Assembly (NCBI RefSeq): GCF_005885605.1
Contig: NZ_SZVP01000001.1
Coordinates: 558,001 to 622,000, forward strand
Length of the DNA: 64,000 nt
From: Colwellia ponticola
Lineage (GTDB): Bacteria > Pseudomonadota > Gammaproteobacteria > Enterobacterales > Alteromonadaceae
Reading direction: 5' to 3'
Positions 48,469 to 58,490 of this stretch are shown piece by piece (within the stretch, counting starts at the first letter, position 1; every line of letters starts with the position of its first letter). The translations under genes and the position numbers were made by a program. The notes below the pieces were generated by a model. That model was not told the origin of the DNA. It did not search any database and saw only the letters and a program-made list of their open reading frames with translations.

Positions 48469-48633
48469 TCAACCGAAATACTGGCAGTAAATTCAGGGTT
48501 ACTACGATCAAGTAAGGCTACACGGGCTGGTGCACGACGACTAGACACATCTCTGGTTTTGCACCCATGATGATTAAGCACCTCGTCCTAAATTACCATA
48601 ACCAGCAATAGCTACTCTGATTTGATTCGACAT
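48465..48633 (-). pseudogene. Decayed meso-diaminopimelate dehydrogenase remnant
   Basis: On the minus strand from 48633 the frame reads MSNQIRVAIAGYGNLGRGA and then a stop. This is the Rossmann N-terminus of meso-DAP dehydrogenase (VAIxGYGNLGRG). After a +1 shift the last codons read RVALLDRSNPEFTASISVD and then a stop, resembling the LDRNPxFTAS region near the C-terminus of the same family. A short piece, TRDVSSRRAP, between them may come from the IFTRR region. About 270 codons that an intact gene would have are missing, so it is the product of large internal deletion and frameshift. The stop overlaps the potassium channel gene end by 4 bp. The N-terminal match is clear, the C-terminal one probable. 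Confidence 0.7.
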
Positions 48634-48738
48634 TCATCTTGCTTCTAAAGTATAAACAATCAAAAATAACCATGAGTTGTTGCACATAAATCAACAAAGT
48701 TAAGAAAGTCTAATAGAAACTTAGCTGCTTATTAAAAA

Positions 48739-50790
48739 CTACTCTTTTACACTAACGGGTAATTTTCCTAACGCTTTACTGACATCAAACACTACCGCCA
48801 TACTGGCATTGAACCCTGGACTAATAGCTTGGTTATGTTCGTTTTTATATATCCTATCGTCAAAGTTTAATAATACCGCACCGGCCAATTGACGGTATTC
48901 ATTTATCAAAAATGGCGAGCCTTTAGCAATAACAATGGTAGGTATATTTAACTGTCCTGCAAACGTAAGTTGCTGTTTTAACAAAGTGGCATAGCTTAGT
49001 TTCAGCTGTTTTTGTGCTGCACTACCGTAGCTCGGTGTTAAATCGTCCATTCCTCCTAGATCAACTAAGCTGGCTGTTTTAATATCAACAGTAGCGATGA
49101 CAATATCAGCGTGATTTAGCAAGGTACTCCTTTGCTGCTCAGGCGAAGTAGCATAAGTAGCAATAAAGTCGCTCATAATAATATTATTCACGGTATGGGT
49201 TGGTAATACTTTGACAAGCGCGCGTTGGGTTGCATAAGTTAACGCCGCTAATTCTTGCTTATTGGCGACAATAAAATGTATTTTTTTTACTTGCTGAATA
49301 TTAAGTGGTAATACTTGTTTATTTTTCAATAGGGTAACCGCGGCATCGGCAAGTGCTTGCTCCGTCTGTATATGCTTTTCATTAGCGATAATAGCTTTTG
49401 CGGCCACGACTTGCTGGGTGATTGAGCTATTATTTATCGCAATATATTGCTGCTTATAGTGCTTTAATCGAGCAATAGACTCTTCAAATTCTACTAACTG
49501 GTAATCGCCTTGCGCAATGCGCATCGTTAAGGCTTTTGCCACGTTTTTGATAAAAGTATAAAAATTATTGATATCTTCAGGGGTTCTAACTTTAAATGGC
49601 ATTACAGCAAGATCTGCACCGGCAATAAACGTTTCAACCACAGCTTCAACATCAGTAAAAAAGTGTGTTACACCAGCCATATCAAGGGCATCGGTGGCGA
49701 TAATACCATCAAAGGCCATTTCTTTTCTTAACAAGTCAGTTAATATTTTACGTGACATAGTCGCTGGACGAATGAGCTTTTCACCTTGTTTACTGACAAA
49801 AATACTATTATCCAGCACTGGGTATTGAATATGTGCAGTCATGATCATAGCGGGTTTGCTGTGCTTAATTGCCCAACTAAAAGGCGCTAAATCAACTCTG
49901 TCTATTGTCGCTCTATCATGATCAACGCGAGGTAAACCTAAGTGACTGTCGACATGGGTATCGCCATGACCTGGAAAATGTTTCAACGTCGCCATAACCC
50001 CCTGTGCCTGAATAGCATTTACCGCACTGACCCCAAGTTTAGCGACCTGCCCTGCTGATTCACCAAACGAGCGGGTATTAATAACGGGGTTAGCAACATT
50101 CGTATTGACATCAACTACTGGCGCGTAGTTATTATTAATGCCTAAAGCCTGTAACTCTGTTGCGATAACAGTATTTACTTGCGTGGCAAAATCAGTGCCG
50201 TGTTGAGCATAACTTGCACCAATAGCCATATTACCAGCAAAGCCGGTCATTTTAGTAAAGCGAGCCACCCGACCACCCTCTTGATCCATAGAAATAATCA
50301 AAGGCTTACCTTGTATAGATTTTATAGCGGCTTGTTGAATATCATGGGTTAAGTTAACCACTTGCGTTATTTCTTGCACATTTTCAGCAAATAGCACTAT
50401 GCCGCCAACATTACTGCTAGTGATAAGCTGGGCAAGTTCATCAGGGAGTTTAGTCACTGCTTTTCGACAATGTTTTGATGTTGGCACGCTCGATTTGCCA
50501 GCTATATCGGCACAAAAATAACGTATATCAAGCGACATTTTTTCAGCAATTTGTTGCTCAAAGGCAGTCAATATTGGTGTACTAGTAGGCGTATTGCTCA
50601 TATTTTTTATCGCTGCGTGGCTTTGTCTCATGTTTAGCGCCATGATGAGTGCGACGAAGATTAGGGGGATAACTATACTTACCTGCCGATACTGTGTTTT
50701 GTTCATCAACGCTATTTTTATGGTAGGTAAGTAACTTGATAAAATACTCGACAATGATGTCGATAGCTTGTTTATTAAAAAGTTGCTCAT
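48739..50790 (-). CDS. Glycoside hydrolase family 3 protein (beta-N-acetylhexosaminidase-like, two-domain)
   Basis: The 683-residue protein has a hydrophobic segment at about 35-59, probably a signal anchor. A start at Met29 (50706) would make it a regular signal peptide. The GH3 barrel (about 70-420) has SMDQEGGRVARF, KHFPGHGDTHVDSHLGLPRV (about 267-286) with the catalytic His of the NagZ group, and IIATDALDMAGV with the likely nucleophile Asp (about 367). A second alpha/beta domain (about 450-683) is absent from cytoplasmic NagZ but present in the exported Bacillus-type enzymes. It probably removes N-acetylglucosamine from peptidoglycan or chitin fragments in the periplasm. It is the last gene after elbB (12 bp gap). 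Confidence 0.85.
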   Translation of the reverse strand: MSNFLINKLSTSLSSILSSYLPTIKIALMNKTQYRQVSIVIPLIFVALIMALNMRQSHAAIKNMSNTPTSTPILTAFEQQIAEKMSLDIRYFCADIAGKSSVPTSKHCRKAVTKLPDELAQLITSSNVGGIVLFAENVQEITQVVNLTHDIQQAAIKSIQGKPLIISMDQEGGRVARFTKMTGFAGNMAIGASYAQHGTDFATQVNTVIATELQALGINNNYAPVVDVNTNVANPVINTRSFGESAGQVAKLGVSAVNAIQAQGVMATLKHFPGHGDTHVDSHLGLPRVDHDRATIDRVDLAPFSWAIKHSKPAMIMTAHIQYPVLDNSIFVSKQGEKLIRPATMSRKILTDLLRKEMAFDGIIATDALDMAGVTHFFTDVEAVVETFIAGADLAVMPFKVRTPEDINNFYTFIKNVAKALTMRIAQGDYQLVEFEESIARLKHYKQQYIAINNSSITQQVVAAKAIIANEKHIQTEQALADAAVTLLKNKQVLPLNIQQVKKIHFIVANKQELAALTYATQRALVKVLPTHTVNNIIMSDFIATYATSPEQQRSTLLNHADIVIATVDIKTASLVDLGGMDDLTPSYGSAAQKQLKLSYATLLKQQLTFAGQLNIPTIVIAKGSPFLINEYRQLAGAVLLNFDDRIYKNEHNQAISPGFNASMAVVFDVSKALGKLPVSVKE

Positions 50791-50802
50791 TAAAAACGAT
50801 AG

Positions 50803-51459
50803 CTATTTACACAGCGCAAGCACATGCTTAACCAGCTTATTAATACCCACTGCGGCTTCATCTATTGATTCAGCTAACATATAAGCAGGCGTAGTCACTA
50901 TTTTATATGTGTCATCAACCACGATGTCAGTTACTTCACAATCAATATGCGTTAAACCTTGCGCGGTAATTAAGCTAGCGGTTGCACTGTCTTTACCAAT
51001 AGTACCTTTAACGCCAACAGGGTAAATCATCGGCAATAAAGCCGGAGCAATACACATAAAGCCTGAAGGTTTATCTACATTAGCAAACATTTTAGCGGCA
51101 TTAACTACTTGCTCATTAACGTTGTAGTTATCATTATCTAAGGCAAAGCTACTTAAATTTTTTGCCGCGCCAAAACCACCCACAAAAATGATGGCATCAA
51201 ACTCTTTTTCACTTAGTAGCGTTAAGTCTTCAACATCACCGCGCGCAATACGTGCCGCTTCAGCCAATACATTACGGCTTTCACCTTCACTCACTTCCCC
51301 CGTTAAATGATTAATAACATGGTGTTGAGCTATATTAGGTGCAAAACAACGATAACGAGCGCCTTGTTGCGCTATCGCTAATAAGGTAATAACGGCTTCT
51401 TGAATTTCACTGCCATCGTAAACACCACAACCACTTAATATTACGGCTATATTTTTCAT
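50803..51459 (-). CDS. elbB: Isoprenoid biosynthesis glyoxalase ElbB
   Basis: The 218-residue DJ-1/PfpI superfamily protein has start MKNIAVILSGCGVYDGSEIQEAV and the GFGAAKNLSSFA and GFMCIAPA (nucleophile Cys) motifs of ElbB. E. coli ElbB has glyoxalase activity in vitro. The name links it to isoprenoids on limited evidence. It lies 18 bp after a Bcr/CflA transporter and 12 bp before the GH3 gene, so the three are probably co-transcribed. Confidence 0.92.
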   Translation of the reverse strand: MKNIAVILSGCGVYDGSEIQEAVITLLAIAQQGARYRCFAPNIAQHHVINHLTGEVSEGESRNVLAEAARIARGDVEDLTLLSEKEFDAIIFVGGFGAAKNLSSFALDNDNYNVNEQVVNAAKMFANVDKPSGFMCIAPALLPMIYPVGVKGTIGKDSATASLITAQGLTHIDCEVTDIVVDDTYKIVTTPAYMLAESIDEAAVGINKLVKHVLALCK

Positions 51460-51477
51460 GAGTATTCCTTTTTATAG

Positions 51478-52860
51478 TTAATTATATTTGCTATGTCTTA
51501 GGTTAAGACGACTTTTATCACTAAACCATACGCTTAACTGACAACATAATACAACCAACACAGCAAAAAACATTAATAAGGCAAAAGGCTTAGCGCTACC
51601 ATCATAAAAGAAGGCTAAAATAGGCCCTGCTAATGCGCCAATTCCCCAACGAAGTGTACCAATAACTGCCGTTACCGTACCTGAATGCTCAGGAAATTTA
51701 GTGAGAATTAATGCATCACTATTTACCGCTATCATAGAAATACTTCCCATCAGTGGAAAAATAGTCATCACGGTATACATTAATGGCAGCTGCAAAAAAT
51801 TGACCACGACTAATGCGGTTGCGGCAATGGTGGCTAAGCTTAAACCAAAACGTAACATCTTTCTTGAGCCTTTACGCATAACAAAACGTGTATTAGTAAA
51901 ATGTGCGGTCATTAACGCAAAAATATTTAACGCAAATAGCACACTAAAGGTGTATTCAGATACCGCAAAAACCTTTAAATACACATAAGGAATAGCGGTG
52001 ATATAGGCAAAAAAGGCCAGTGCGATCATCATTGATGAAATAATATCTAATCGCGCCTCTCCATTGCTTAACACTATTTTATAACGCTGCATAAATCCCA
52101 TTTGCACTGTTACTTTGCCTAATGAGCTCGCTCCTGCTGCATCAGTCACGTTAGCCGCATCTGGCAAATATTTCATCACTAACAGTAAGACAATAAAACT
52201 ATAACCCGCTAATACATAAAAAATAAGCTGCCAGCTATGAGCAAGTAGCAATACACTACCAATACTGGGCGCGATCATAGGAGCTAACATCATGATCATA
52301 CTGACATACGACAGTCCTTTCGCGGTATCCTTACCGTAATACTCTCGTACGGCGCCGGGTACAACAACCGTTGCCGCACTACTGACAAACGCCTGTAAAA
52401 ACCTCACTGTTAAAAATTGCTCAATGTTAGCGACTAAAGTTAACAACACACTAGTAATGAAAAATCCGCCAATACCAATAAAGACTAGAGTTCGACGGGC
52501 ATGCTTATCCGCCATAGGACCAAATAATATTAAGCCAAGCGCATAACCCAACAAATAAATGCTTAAGCTGTTTTGTACCATGCTCATCGGGGTATTTAAA
52601 TACTCTGCTAGCGCTGGCATAGCGGGTAAGTACATATCTACCGCTAAAGGTGATACCGCTAAAATTGCCGCGAGTAAAGGTAATAATAACGCCAAAGATA
52701 CCTTAAGTTGTGCCGTTGATTGGTTTATATTTTCATGCTTTATTGATTTATCACTACTGTTTAGATTAGCCTTTTCGACCTGGTGACTATTAACTTGATG
52801 AATAGCTGAATTCTTGACCGCTGAACTTGAACTTGCGCCATCATTATTTTGTGCTGTCAT
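51478..52860 (-). CDS. Bcr/CflA family multidrug efflux MFS transporter
   Basis: The 460-residue MFS protein has 12 predicted helices after an unusually long polar N-terminus of about 50 residues. It carries DHA1 signatures: DMYLPAMPAL (helix 1), GPMADKHARRTLVFIG (loop 2-3), and in helix 5 the antiporter motif-like VVPGAVREYYG. Members export drugs such as bicyclomycin and chloramphenicol and some amino acids by proton antiport. The substrate here is unknown. It is the first gene of a run with elbB and the GH3 gene, and divergent from the EamA gene. Confidence 0.88.
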   Translation of the reverse strand: MTAQNNDGASSSSAVKNSAIHQVNSHQVEKANLNSSDKSIKHENINQSTAQLKVSLALLLPLLAAILAVSPLAVDMYLPAMPALAEYLNTPMSMVQNSLSIYLLGYALGLILFGPMADKHARRTLVFIGIGGFFITSVLLTLVANIEQFLTVRFLQAFVSSAATVVVPGAVREYYGKDTAKGLSYVSMIMMLAPMIAPSIGSVLLLAHSWQLIFYVLAGYSFIVLLLVMKYLPDAANVTDAAGASSLGKVTVQMGFMQRYKIVLSNGEARLDIISSMMIALAFFAYITAIPYVYLKVFAVSEYTFSVLFALNIFALMTAHFTNTRFVMRKGSRKMLRFGLSLATIAATALVVVNFLQLPLMYTVMTIFPLMGSISMIAVNSDALILTKFPEHSGTVTAVIGTLRWGIGALAGPILAFFYDGSAKPFALLMFFAVLVVLCCQLSVWFSDKSRLNLRHSKYN

Positions 52861-53026
52861 TAATTCCTACTATCTATGCTGTTTATAGTGTTTTTTATTT
52901 AAAAAATGCTTTTTTTTATAGCGACTGTGTAGGTTGCATTTTTATGTATTTGTAAGTGTTATTAGAACAAAATATCATTACAATGTCACTCTTACCCTAG
53001 AAGCACACTCTGATAAATAGGCACTA

Positions 53027-53944
53027 ATGAACAATAGTTTTTTATATATAATAACGGTACTTATTTGGGGCTCAACCTGGATTGCTATTAATTATCAATT
53101 AGGCGAGGTTTCTGCTGAAGTGTCTATCTTTTATCGCTTTGGCTTGGCTGCTTTGTGCATGTTTACTTATTGTCACTTCAAGCAATTACCACTTACATTT
53201 TCTGCCAAGCAACATGGACAACTATTCTTTTTCGGCTTAACCTTATTCGGTGCTAATTATTATTTAATTTATCACGCGCAGGCGCATATTAACTCGGCGC
53301 TAACCAGTATCGCTTTTTCAACCTTGATGATGGTTAATATTATTAATGCCCGTATTTGCTTTAAAACCCATATCTCAAGTCAGGTTTATTTTGGCGGTGG
53401 GCTTGGTTTATTCGGTATTGTGACTTTATTTTGGCCGCAAATAAGTAATGTACACTTTGGTGATAGTACCTTACTAGGCTTAGGCTTATCGTTAATTGGC
53501 GTAATGCTTGCTTCTACTGGTAATATGATTTCCATTAAAAATCAACGTAGCAATATGCCGGTACTACCTGCTACGGCTTGGGGCATGATGTATGGCGCGA
53601 TATTCATGGGAATTGTTGCGATGGCACAAGGTCAGCGTTTTAACTTTGCTTATACGGTTGAATATATCAGTTCATTATTATATTTATCGGTATTTGGCTC
53701 TGTTATTGCTTTTGGTTGTTATTTAACCTTGTTAGCACGCATTGGCGCACACAAAGCCTCTTACGCTACCATTATGTTTCCGGCGGTAGCTGTGGTTATT
53801 TCAAGTATTGTAGAAGGATTTGTCTGGGATAGTTATACCTTGATTGGCTTAAGCTTGATGCTAACGGGGAACTTAGTAGTGTTAGCTAAGCCAGGCGTAC
53901 TTAAGCTATTTACTTTTCACTTTTTAAAAACCAGTAAAGTATAA
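53027..53944 (+). CDS. EamA (DMT) family transporter
   Basis: The 305-residue membrane protein has ten predicted helices in two EamA repeats. It starts FLYIITVLIWGSTWIAINYQLG (typical of YdcZ/RhaT-like DMT exporters) and has the second repeat signature YLSVFGSVIAFGCYLTLLARIGAHKASY. These proteins export metabolites such as amino acids or their relatives. The substrate cannot be told. It is a single gene with a 166-bp divergent region upstream and fbp 168 bp downstream. Confidence 0.87.
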   Translation: MNNSFLYIITVLIWGSTWIAINYQLGEVSAEVSIFYRFGLAALCMFTYCHFKQLPLTFSAKQHGQLFFFGLTLFGANYYLIYHAQAHINSALTSIAFSTLMMVNIINARICFKTHISSQVYFGGGLGLFGIVTLFWPQISNVHFGDSTLLGLGLSLIGVMLASTGNMISIKNQRSNMPVLPATAWGMMYGAIFMGIVAMAQGQRFNFAYTVEYISSLLYLSVFGSVIAFGCYLTLLARIGAHKASYATIMFPAVAVVISSIVEGFVWDSYTLIGLSLMLTGNLVVLAKPGVLKLFTFHFLKTSKV

Positions 53945-54111
53945 ATTAATCGTTTTAGTCATGTTAAAGCCAAGCACAAACTTGCTATAATATCGGTTAT
54001 TTATGATGTCGCCAATATCCAGCTACTCGCTTGCCAAAATGTTGTAAAACGCTTGCCAAGAAGTAATGCAACGATATAGCCAAACAACTTTACAGTAATT
54101 TAGGTAACCTA

Positions 54112-55080
54112 ATGCAACGACTAGCCCCAGCTTTACGTCAAGATAATGTCCCTCTTGATTTGATTTCATTAATAAAAACTATTTTAGCTGCCACGAAAGA
54201 AATTTCGTTTCGTGTTAGCCAAGGCCACTTAGGTGATGTGATGGGCTCAACCTTGGATGAAAATATTCAAGGCGAAGTACAAAAGAACTTAGATGTTGTT
54301 GCTAATGAGTTATTCAAAGATATTTTACTTGAATCAGGTTTTGTTAAAGCGATTTCATCAGAAGAAGAAGATCACTCGGTAGCCGGCGATGCAGAGGGCA
54401 AATATATTGTTTCTTTTGATCCGCTCGATGGTAGCTCTAACATCGATATCAACTCATTAATTGGTACTATTTTCTCAATTCATGAAGCACCTAAAGATAT
54501 TGCTGCTGGTGATGATGACATGTTCAAACAAGCTGGCAACAAGCAAGTTTGTGCGGGTTACGTTTTATACGGCCCTTCAACCATGTTAGTTATGACAACC
54601 GGGAGTGGTACACATTTTTATGTATTAGACAGAACCTATGGTGGCTTCTTATTAGTAGAACGTAATGTACAAGTTCCTACTGATACTAGCGAGTTTGCTA
54701 TTAACATGTCTAACCAACGTTTTTGGCAAGCACCTATGCAAGCGTACATTGATGATTTACTTGCAGGTGACACTGGTCCACGTGGTAAAAACTTTAACAT
54801 GCGCTGGATAGCAGCCATGGTAGGTGATATTCATCGAGTATTATGTCGTGGTGGTATTTTTACTTACCCTGCTGATAATAAAAACCCTGAAAAACCGTAT
54901 AAATTACGCTTAATGTATGAAGCTAACCCAATGGCGTTTTTACTTGAGCAAGCCGGTGGCTTAGCGATGACTAGCGAAGGACGCATTATGGATATAGAGC
55001 CAGAAAGTATTCATCAACGTGTTGAAGTGATCATGGGATCTAAAAACGAAGTTGAAAAATGCTTAAGTTACTACGCTTAA
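54112..55080 (+). CDS. fbp: Fructose-1,6-bisphosphatase class I
   Basis: The 322-residue enzyme has the FBPase metal- and substrate-binding motifs: EEEDH (about 85-89), [13 protein letters not shown] (about 103-115) and, later, [20 protein letters not shown]. It hydrolyses fructose 1,6-bisphosphate to fructose 6-phosphate in gluconeogenesis, the pathway that PEP carboxykinase at 38374 starts. It is monocistronic with a strong terminator at 55125-55161. Confidence 0.97.
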   Translation: MQRLAPALRQDNVPLDLISLIKTILAATKEISFRVSQGHLGDVMGSTLDENIQGEVQKNLDVVANELFKDILLESGFVKAISSEEEDHSVAGDAEGKYIVSFDPLDGSSNIDINSLIGTIFSIHEAPKDIAAGDDDMFKQAGNKQVCAGYVLYGPSTMLVMTTGSGTHFYVLDRTYGGFLLVERNVQVPTDTSEFAINMSNQRFWQAPMQAYIDDLLAGDTGPRGKNFNMRWIAAMVGDIHRVLCRGGIFTYPADNKNPEKPYKLRLMYEANPMAFLLEQAGGLAMTSEGRIMDIEPESIHQRVEVIMGSKNEVEKCLSYYA

Positions 55081-55124
55081 CATTAACGTTTTAGTAGTCG
55101 CTCTTTAGTAGAGACAGACACAAT

Positions 55125-55161
55125 AAAAAAGGCTTATTGTTGTAAACAATAAGCCTTTTTT
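55125..55161. terminator. Bidirectional terminator between fbp and rlmB
   Basis: AAAAAAGGCTTATTGTT (55125-55141) pairs exactly with AACAATAAGCCTTTTTT (55145-55161) around a three-base loop. The convergent fbp and rnr-rlmB transcripts can both use it, with T runs on each strand. Confidence 0.95.
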
Positions 55162-55192
55162 ATGACTAAAACGTAAATTTATAGCAAGCAGA

Positions 55193-55948
55193 TTAAGCTC
55201 TACGTTGGCGCACCATTTCAAACAAGCAAATACCTGTTGCTACTGAAACATTTAAACTAGAGACACTGCCCGCCATGGGTAATTTGACTAGTTGGTCACA
55301 GTTCTCACGGGTTAATCGACGCATACCTTTACCTTCAGCGCCCATCACCAGTGCCATTGGTCCAGATAATTTCACATCATATAAACAAGTGTCTGTTTCT
55401 CCTGCAGTACCTACAATCCAGACACCTTGCTGTTGTAATTGCTTCATCGTTCTTGATAAGTTAGTCACTTGTACTAAGGGCACACTTTCAACCGCGCCTA
55501 CCGCTACTTTACGTACCGTTGGGGTAATTTGTGCGGCATTATCTTTAGGCACTATGATAGCTTGTACACCAGCTGCATCAGCATTACGCAAACAAGCACC
55601 TAAATTATGCGGGTCGGTAACACCATCTAAAATAAGAAAGAAAGCTGGCATACCTTTTTTTTCTGCAGCAATAAGCATGTCATCAAGATCGTTTTCGGTG
55701 TAACTTTTACCCGGTCTTACTCGGGCAATGACGCCTTGGTGCTGCTCACCATCACTTTTATCATCAAGGGTTTTACGACTCGCTAATTGCGTACCAATAC
55801 CGTATTTACGTGATAAGTTAATAATAGGCATCATACGTTCATCTTCACGACCTTTTAATAACCATATTTCAATAAAACGCTCGGGTGCTGCGTTCATTAA
55901 CGCATTAACGGCATGAATACCAAAGACTAATTCTTCATTTTTTGCCAT
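55193..55948 (-). CDS. rlmB: 23S rRNA (guanosine-2'-O-)-methyltransferase RlmB
   Basis: The 251-residue SPOUT methyltransferase has an N-terminal substrate-binding domain (about 1-80, [10 protein letters not shown]) and a knotted catalytic domain with motifs [38 protein letters not shown] and [22 protein letters not shown]. It methylates G2251 (E. coli numbering) of 23S rRNA at the ribose. It lies 43 bp after rnr, the same order as in enterobacteria. Confidence 0.97.
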   Translation of the reverse strand: MAKNEELVFGIHAVNALMNAAPERFIEIWLLKGREDERMMPIINLSRKYGIGTQLASRKTLDDKSDGEQHQGVIARVRPGKSYTENDLDDMLIAAEKKGMPAFFLILDGVTDPHNLGACLRNADAAGVQAIIVPKDNAAQITPTVRKVAVGAVESVPLVQVTNLSRTMKQLQQQGVWIVGTAGETDTCLYDVKLSGPMALVMGAEGKGMRRLTRENCDQLVKLPMAGSVSSLNVSVATGICLFEMVRQRRA

Positions 55949-55991
55949 GTTATTTCTCTGTCTCTACATTAATCACTTAGATGATAAGCAT

Positions 55992-58418
55992 TTACTTTGC
56001 TACTTTTTTACGGGCATTTTTTCCAGGGCGCTTTTTACGCGCACTACGTTTTTTCGCTTTACTTTTTTCTTTAGACTTTTCTTTAGGTTTGCCTTTAGAT
56101 TTAGTTTTAGCATTAGCCTCACTTATTTCAGTAGCCGGCGTTGATGCTGAACGTCTAGGACTTTTAGCTTTACCTTTAGAGCTGTTTTTAGACTTGCCTT
56201 TAGTGTTACTTTGCTGGCTGTCATCACCTTCAAGTCGTAAGTCTATTTTCTTTTCATCGAGATTTACCGCGGCAACCTGTACGCGTATCTCATCACCAAC
56301 ACGGTATTTTTTACCGCTATTTTCACCAGTAAGGCACATGCGTACATCATCAAAATGGTAGAAATCGTGACCAAGTGAAGTAATGTGCACTAAGCCTTCA
56401 ATATGTAAGTCTTGTAAACGCACAAACATACCAAAATTAGTTACCGTTGAAATCACACCAGTAAAGTTATCACCGACATGATCTTGCATAAATTCACATT
56501 TAAGCCAATCAGCAACATCGCGCGTCGCTTCATCGGCGCGCCGTTCAGTCATTGAACAATGCTCACCTAACTCAACCACTTCCTCTAAGGTATAGTCATA
56601 GCTACCTGCGTTGGCTTCATTCTTAGCTTCTTTTTCAAGAATGGCTTTAATAACTCGGTGCACCACTAAGTCAGGATAGCGACGAATAGGAGAGGTAAAG
56701 TGACTGTACGACGGTAGCGCTAAACCAAAATGCCCTTCGTTATCACTTTGATAAACGGCTTGACGCATTGAGCGTAACAACATGGTTTGAATAAGCTCTT
56801 GGTCGGGACGACCATCTACCATAGCCAAAATATCACCATAATCTCGAGGCTCTGGCTCTTCTTTTACAGCTAATGACAAACCAAGCTCATTTAAATAGGT
56901 AACAAAGTTACGGTACTTATCTTCGTTTGGTTTTTCGTGAACACGGAACAATCCGGGTTTTTGATGTTTTTCAATAAACTTGGCAGTGGCAACATTGGCC
57001 AAAATCATACATTCTTCAATGATTTTATGAGCATCATTACGAATTAATGGCACTACAGCAGAAATTTTCTTATTCTCGTTAAAAAGAAAAAGTGATTCTT
57101 GCGTTTCAAAGGCGATAGCACCACGCTTAAGGCGCGCGTCACTTAGTGCGTGATACATATGTTCTAGATTTTTTAAATCGGGTACTAGGGTCTGATATTC
57201 TTGACAAAGCGCTTCATCGCCCTCAAGAATGGCAGCTACTTTAGTATAGGTAAAGCGAGCATGAGAACGCATTACTGCTGGATAAAATTGACTACCGGTA
57301 AGCTGTCCGTCAGCACTGACGGTCATTTCACAAACCATACATAAACGATCAACATCAGGGTTAAGTGAACAAAGACCATTAGAGAGCTTTTCTGGCAGCA
57401 TAGGGATAACTTGGCTAGGAAAATACACCGAGTTACCCCGTGATATAGCTTCATCATCTAAGGCAGTACCATGTTGAACATAATAACTGACATCCGCTAT
57501 GGCAACCCATAAACGCCATCCACCTGACTGTTCAGGTTGACAATAAACCGCATCATCAAAGTCTCGAGCATCATCACCATCAATAGTAACGAGTGGCAGA
57601 TCGCGTAAATCTTTACGTGGTAGTTTAGCTGACTCTTCAACTTCATCAGCAATACCGGCAACTTCGGCTTGTACCTCATGTGAAAATTGATGCGGTAAAT
57701 CATGAGCACGTAACGCAATTTCAATCTCCATGCCTGGCGCTAAGTGATCGCCTAATACTTCAATCACCTTACCAATAGCATGTGAACGTCTAGTTGGTCT
57801 TTCTATTAATTCAACCACCACCATTTGTCCATGGCGAGCACCCATCTTCAATTTAGGGTCAATTAACACTTCTTGTTTTATTTTACTGTCTTCTGAGACG
57901 ACTGAGCAAACATGATGATCAACATAAAAACGACCAACAATAGGCGCTTTTCTTGGTTCAACAACCTCAAGTATTTTAACTTCTTTACGACCTTTTCTAT
58001 CGGTACGGTCAACTAAAATAGCCTGCACAGAATCACCATGAAATACTCGCTGCATTTCATGGGAAGAGATATAAAAATCTTTACCTTTTTTATCGGTTAT
58101 AGAGGCATCATCTGGCGTGAAGAAACCAAAACCGTCCCGATGGCCAGTCACTGTACCTATAAGTAGGCTATTTTTCTCCGGCAAGGCGTATTGTTTGAAT
58201 TTATTAAAAATTAGCTGACCACTATTTTCCATCGCACGTAAACGACGTTTCAAACCAATAAGTTGATATTCTTCATCATACTTTAGTGTTTTGACCAAGC
58301 TATTAAAGCTTGGTGGTGGCGAGCATTTTTCGATGATTGATAGCAGCAATTCGCGTGAGGCGACAGGCTGGTCATATTTTTTGGCTTCGCGTTTAGCGTG
58401 TGGATCGTTATAGGTCAC
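55992..58418 (-). CDS. rnr: Ribonuclease R
   Basis: The 808-residue exoribonuclease has an N-terminal winged-helix region (about 20-90), two cold-shock domains (about 90-230) and the RNB catalytic domain (about 250-600, with DDARDFDDAVYC carrying the catalytic aspartates). An S1 domain (about 650-735) and a lysine/serine-rich tail (about 740-808) follow. It degrades structured RNA 3' to 5' and matters for rRNA quality control and growth in the cold. The basic tail is rich in KSK-type repeats and probably varies. It forms an operon with rlmB. Confidence 0.97.
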   Translation of the reverse strand: MTYNDPHAKREAKKYDQPVASRELLLSIIEKCSPPPSFNSLVKTLKYDEEYQLIGLKRRLRAMENSGQLIFNKFKQYALPEKNSLLIGTVTGHRDGFGFFTPDDASITDKKGKDFYISSHEMQRVFHGDSVQAILVDRTDRKGRKEVKILEVVEPRKAPIVGRFYVDHHVCSVVSEDSKIKQEVLIDPKLKMGARHGQMVVVELIERPTRRSHAIGKVIEVLGDHLAPGMEIEIALRAHDLPHQFSHEVQAEVAGIADEVEESAKLPRKDLRDLPLVTIDGDDARDFDDAVYCQPEQSGGWRLWVAIADVSYYVQHGTALDDEAISRGNSVYFPSQVIPMLPEKLSNGLCSLNPDVDRLCMVCEMTVSADGQLTGSQFYPAVMRSHARFTYTKVAAILEGDEALCQEYQTLVPDLKNLEHMYHALSDARLKRGAIAFETQESLFLFNENKKISAVVPLIRNDAHKIIEECMILANVATAKFIEKHQKPGLFRVHEKPNEDKYRNFVTYLNELGLSLAVKEEPEPRDYGDILAMVDGRPDQELIQTMLLRSMRQAVYQSDNEGHFGLALPSYSHFTSPIRRYPDLVVHRVIKAILEKEAKNEANAGSYDYTLEEVVELGEHCSMTERRADEATRDVADWLKCEFMQDHVGDNFTGVISTVTNFGMFVRLQDLHIEGLVHITSLGHDFYHFDDVRMCLTGENSGKKYRVGDEIRVQVAAVNLDEKKIDLRLEGDDSQQSNTKGKSKNSSKGKAKSPRRSASTPATEISEANAKTKSKGKPKEKSKEKSKAKKRSARKKRPGKNARKKVAK

Positions 58419-58490
58419 TATAATGGGTCAATATTTAAGGATAACTGACGACAGTATATCATAAAGAATTAACCACTCTAACGCTTTTGC

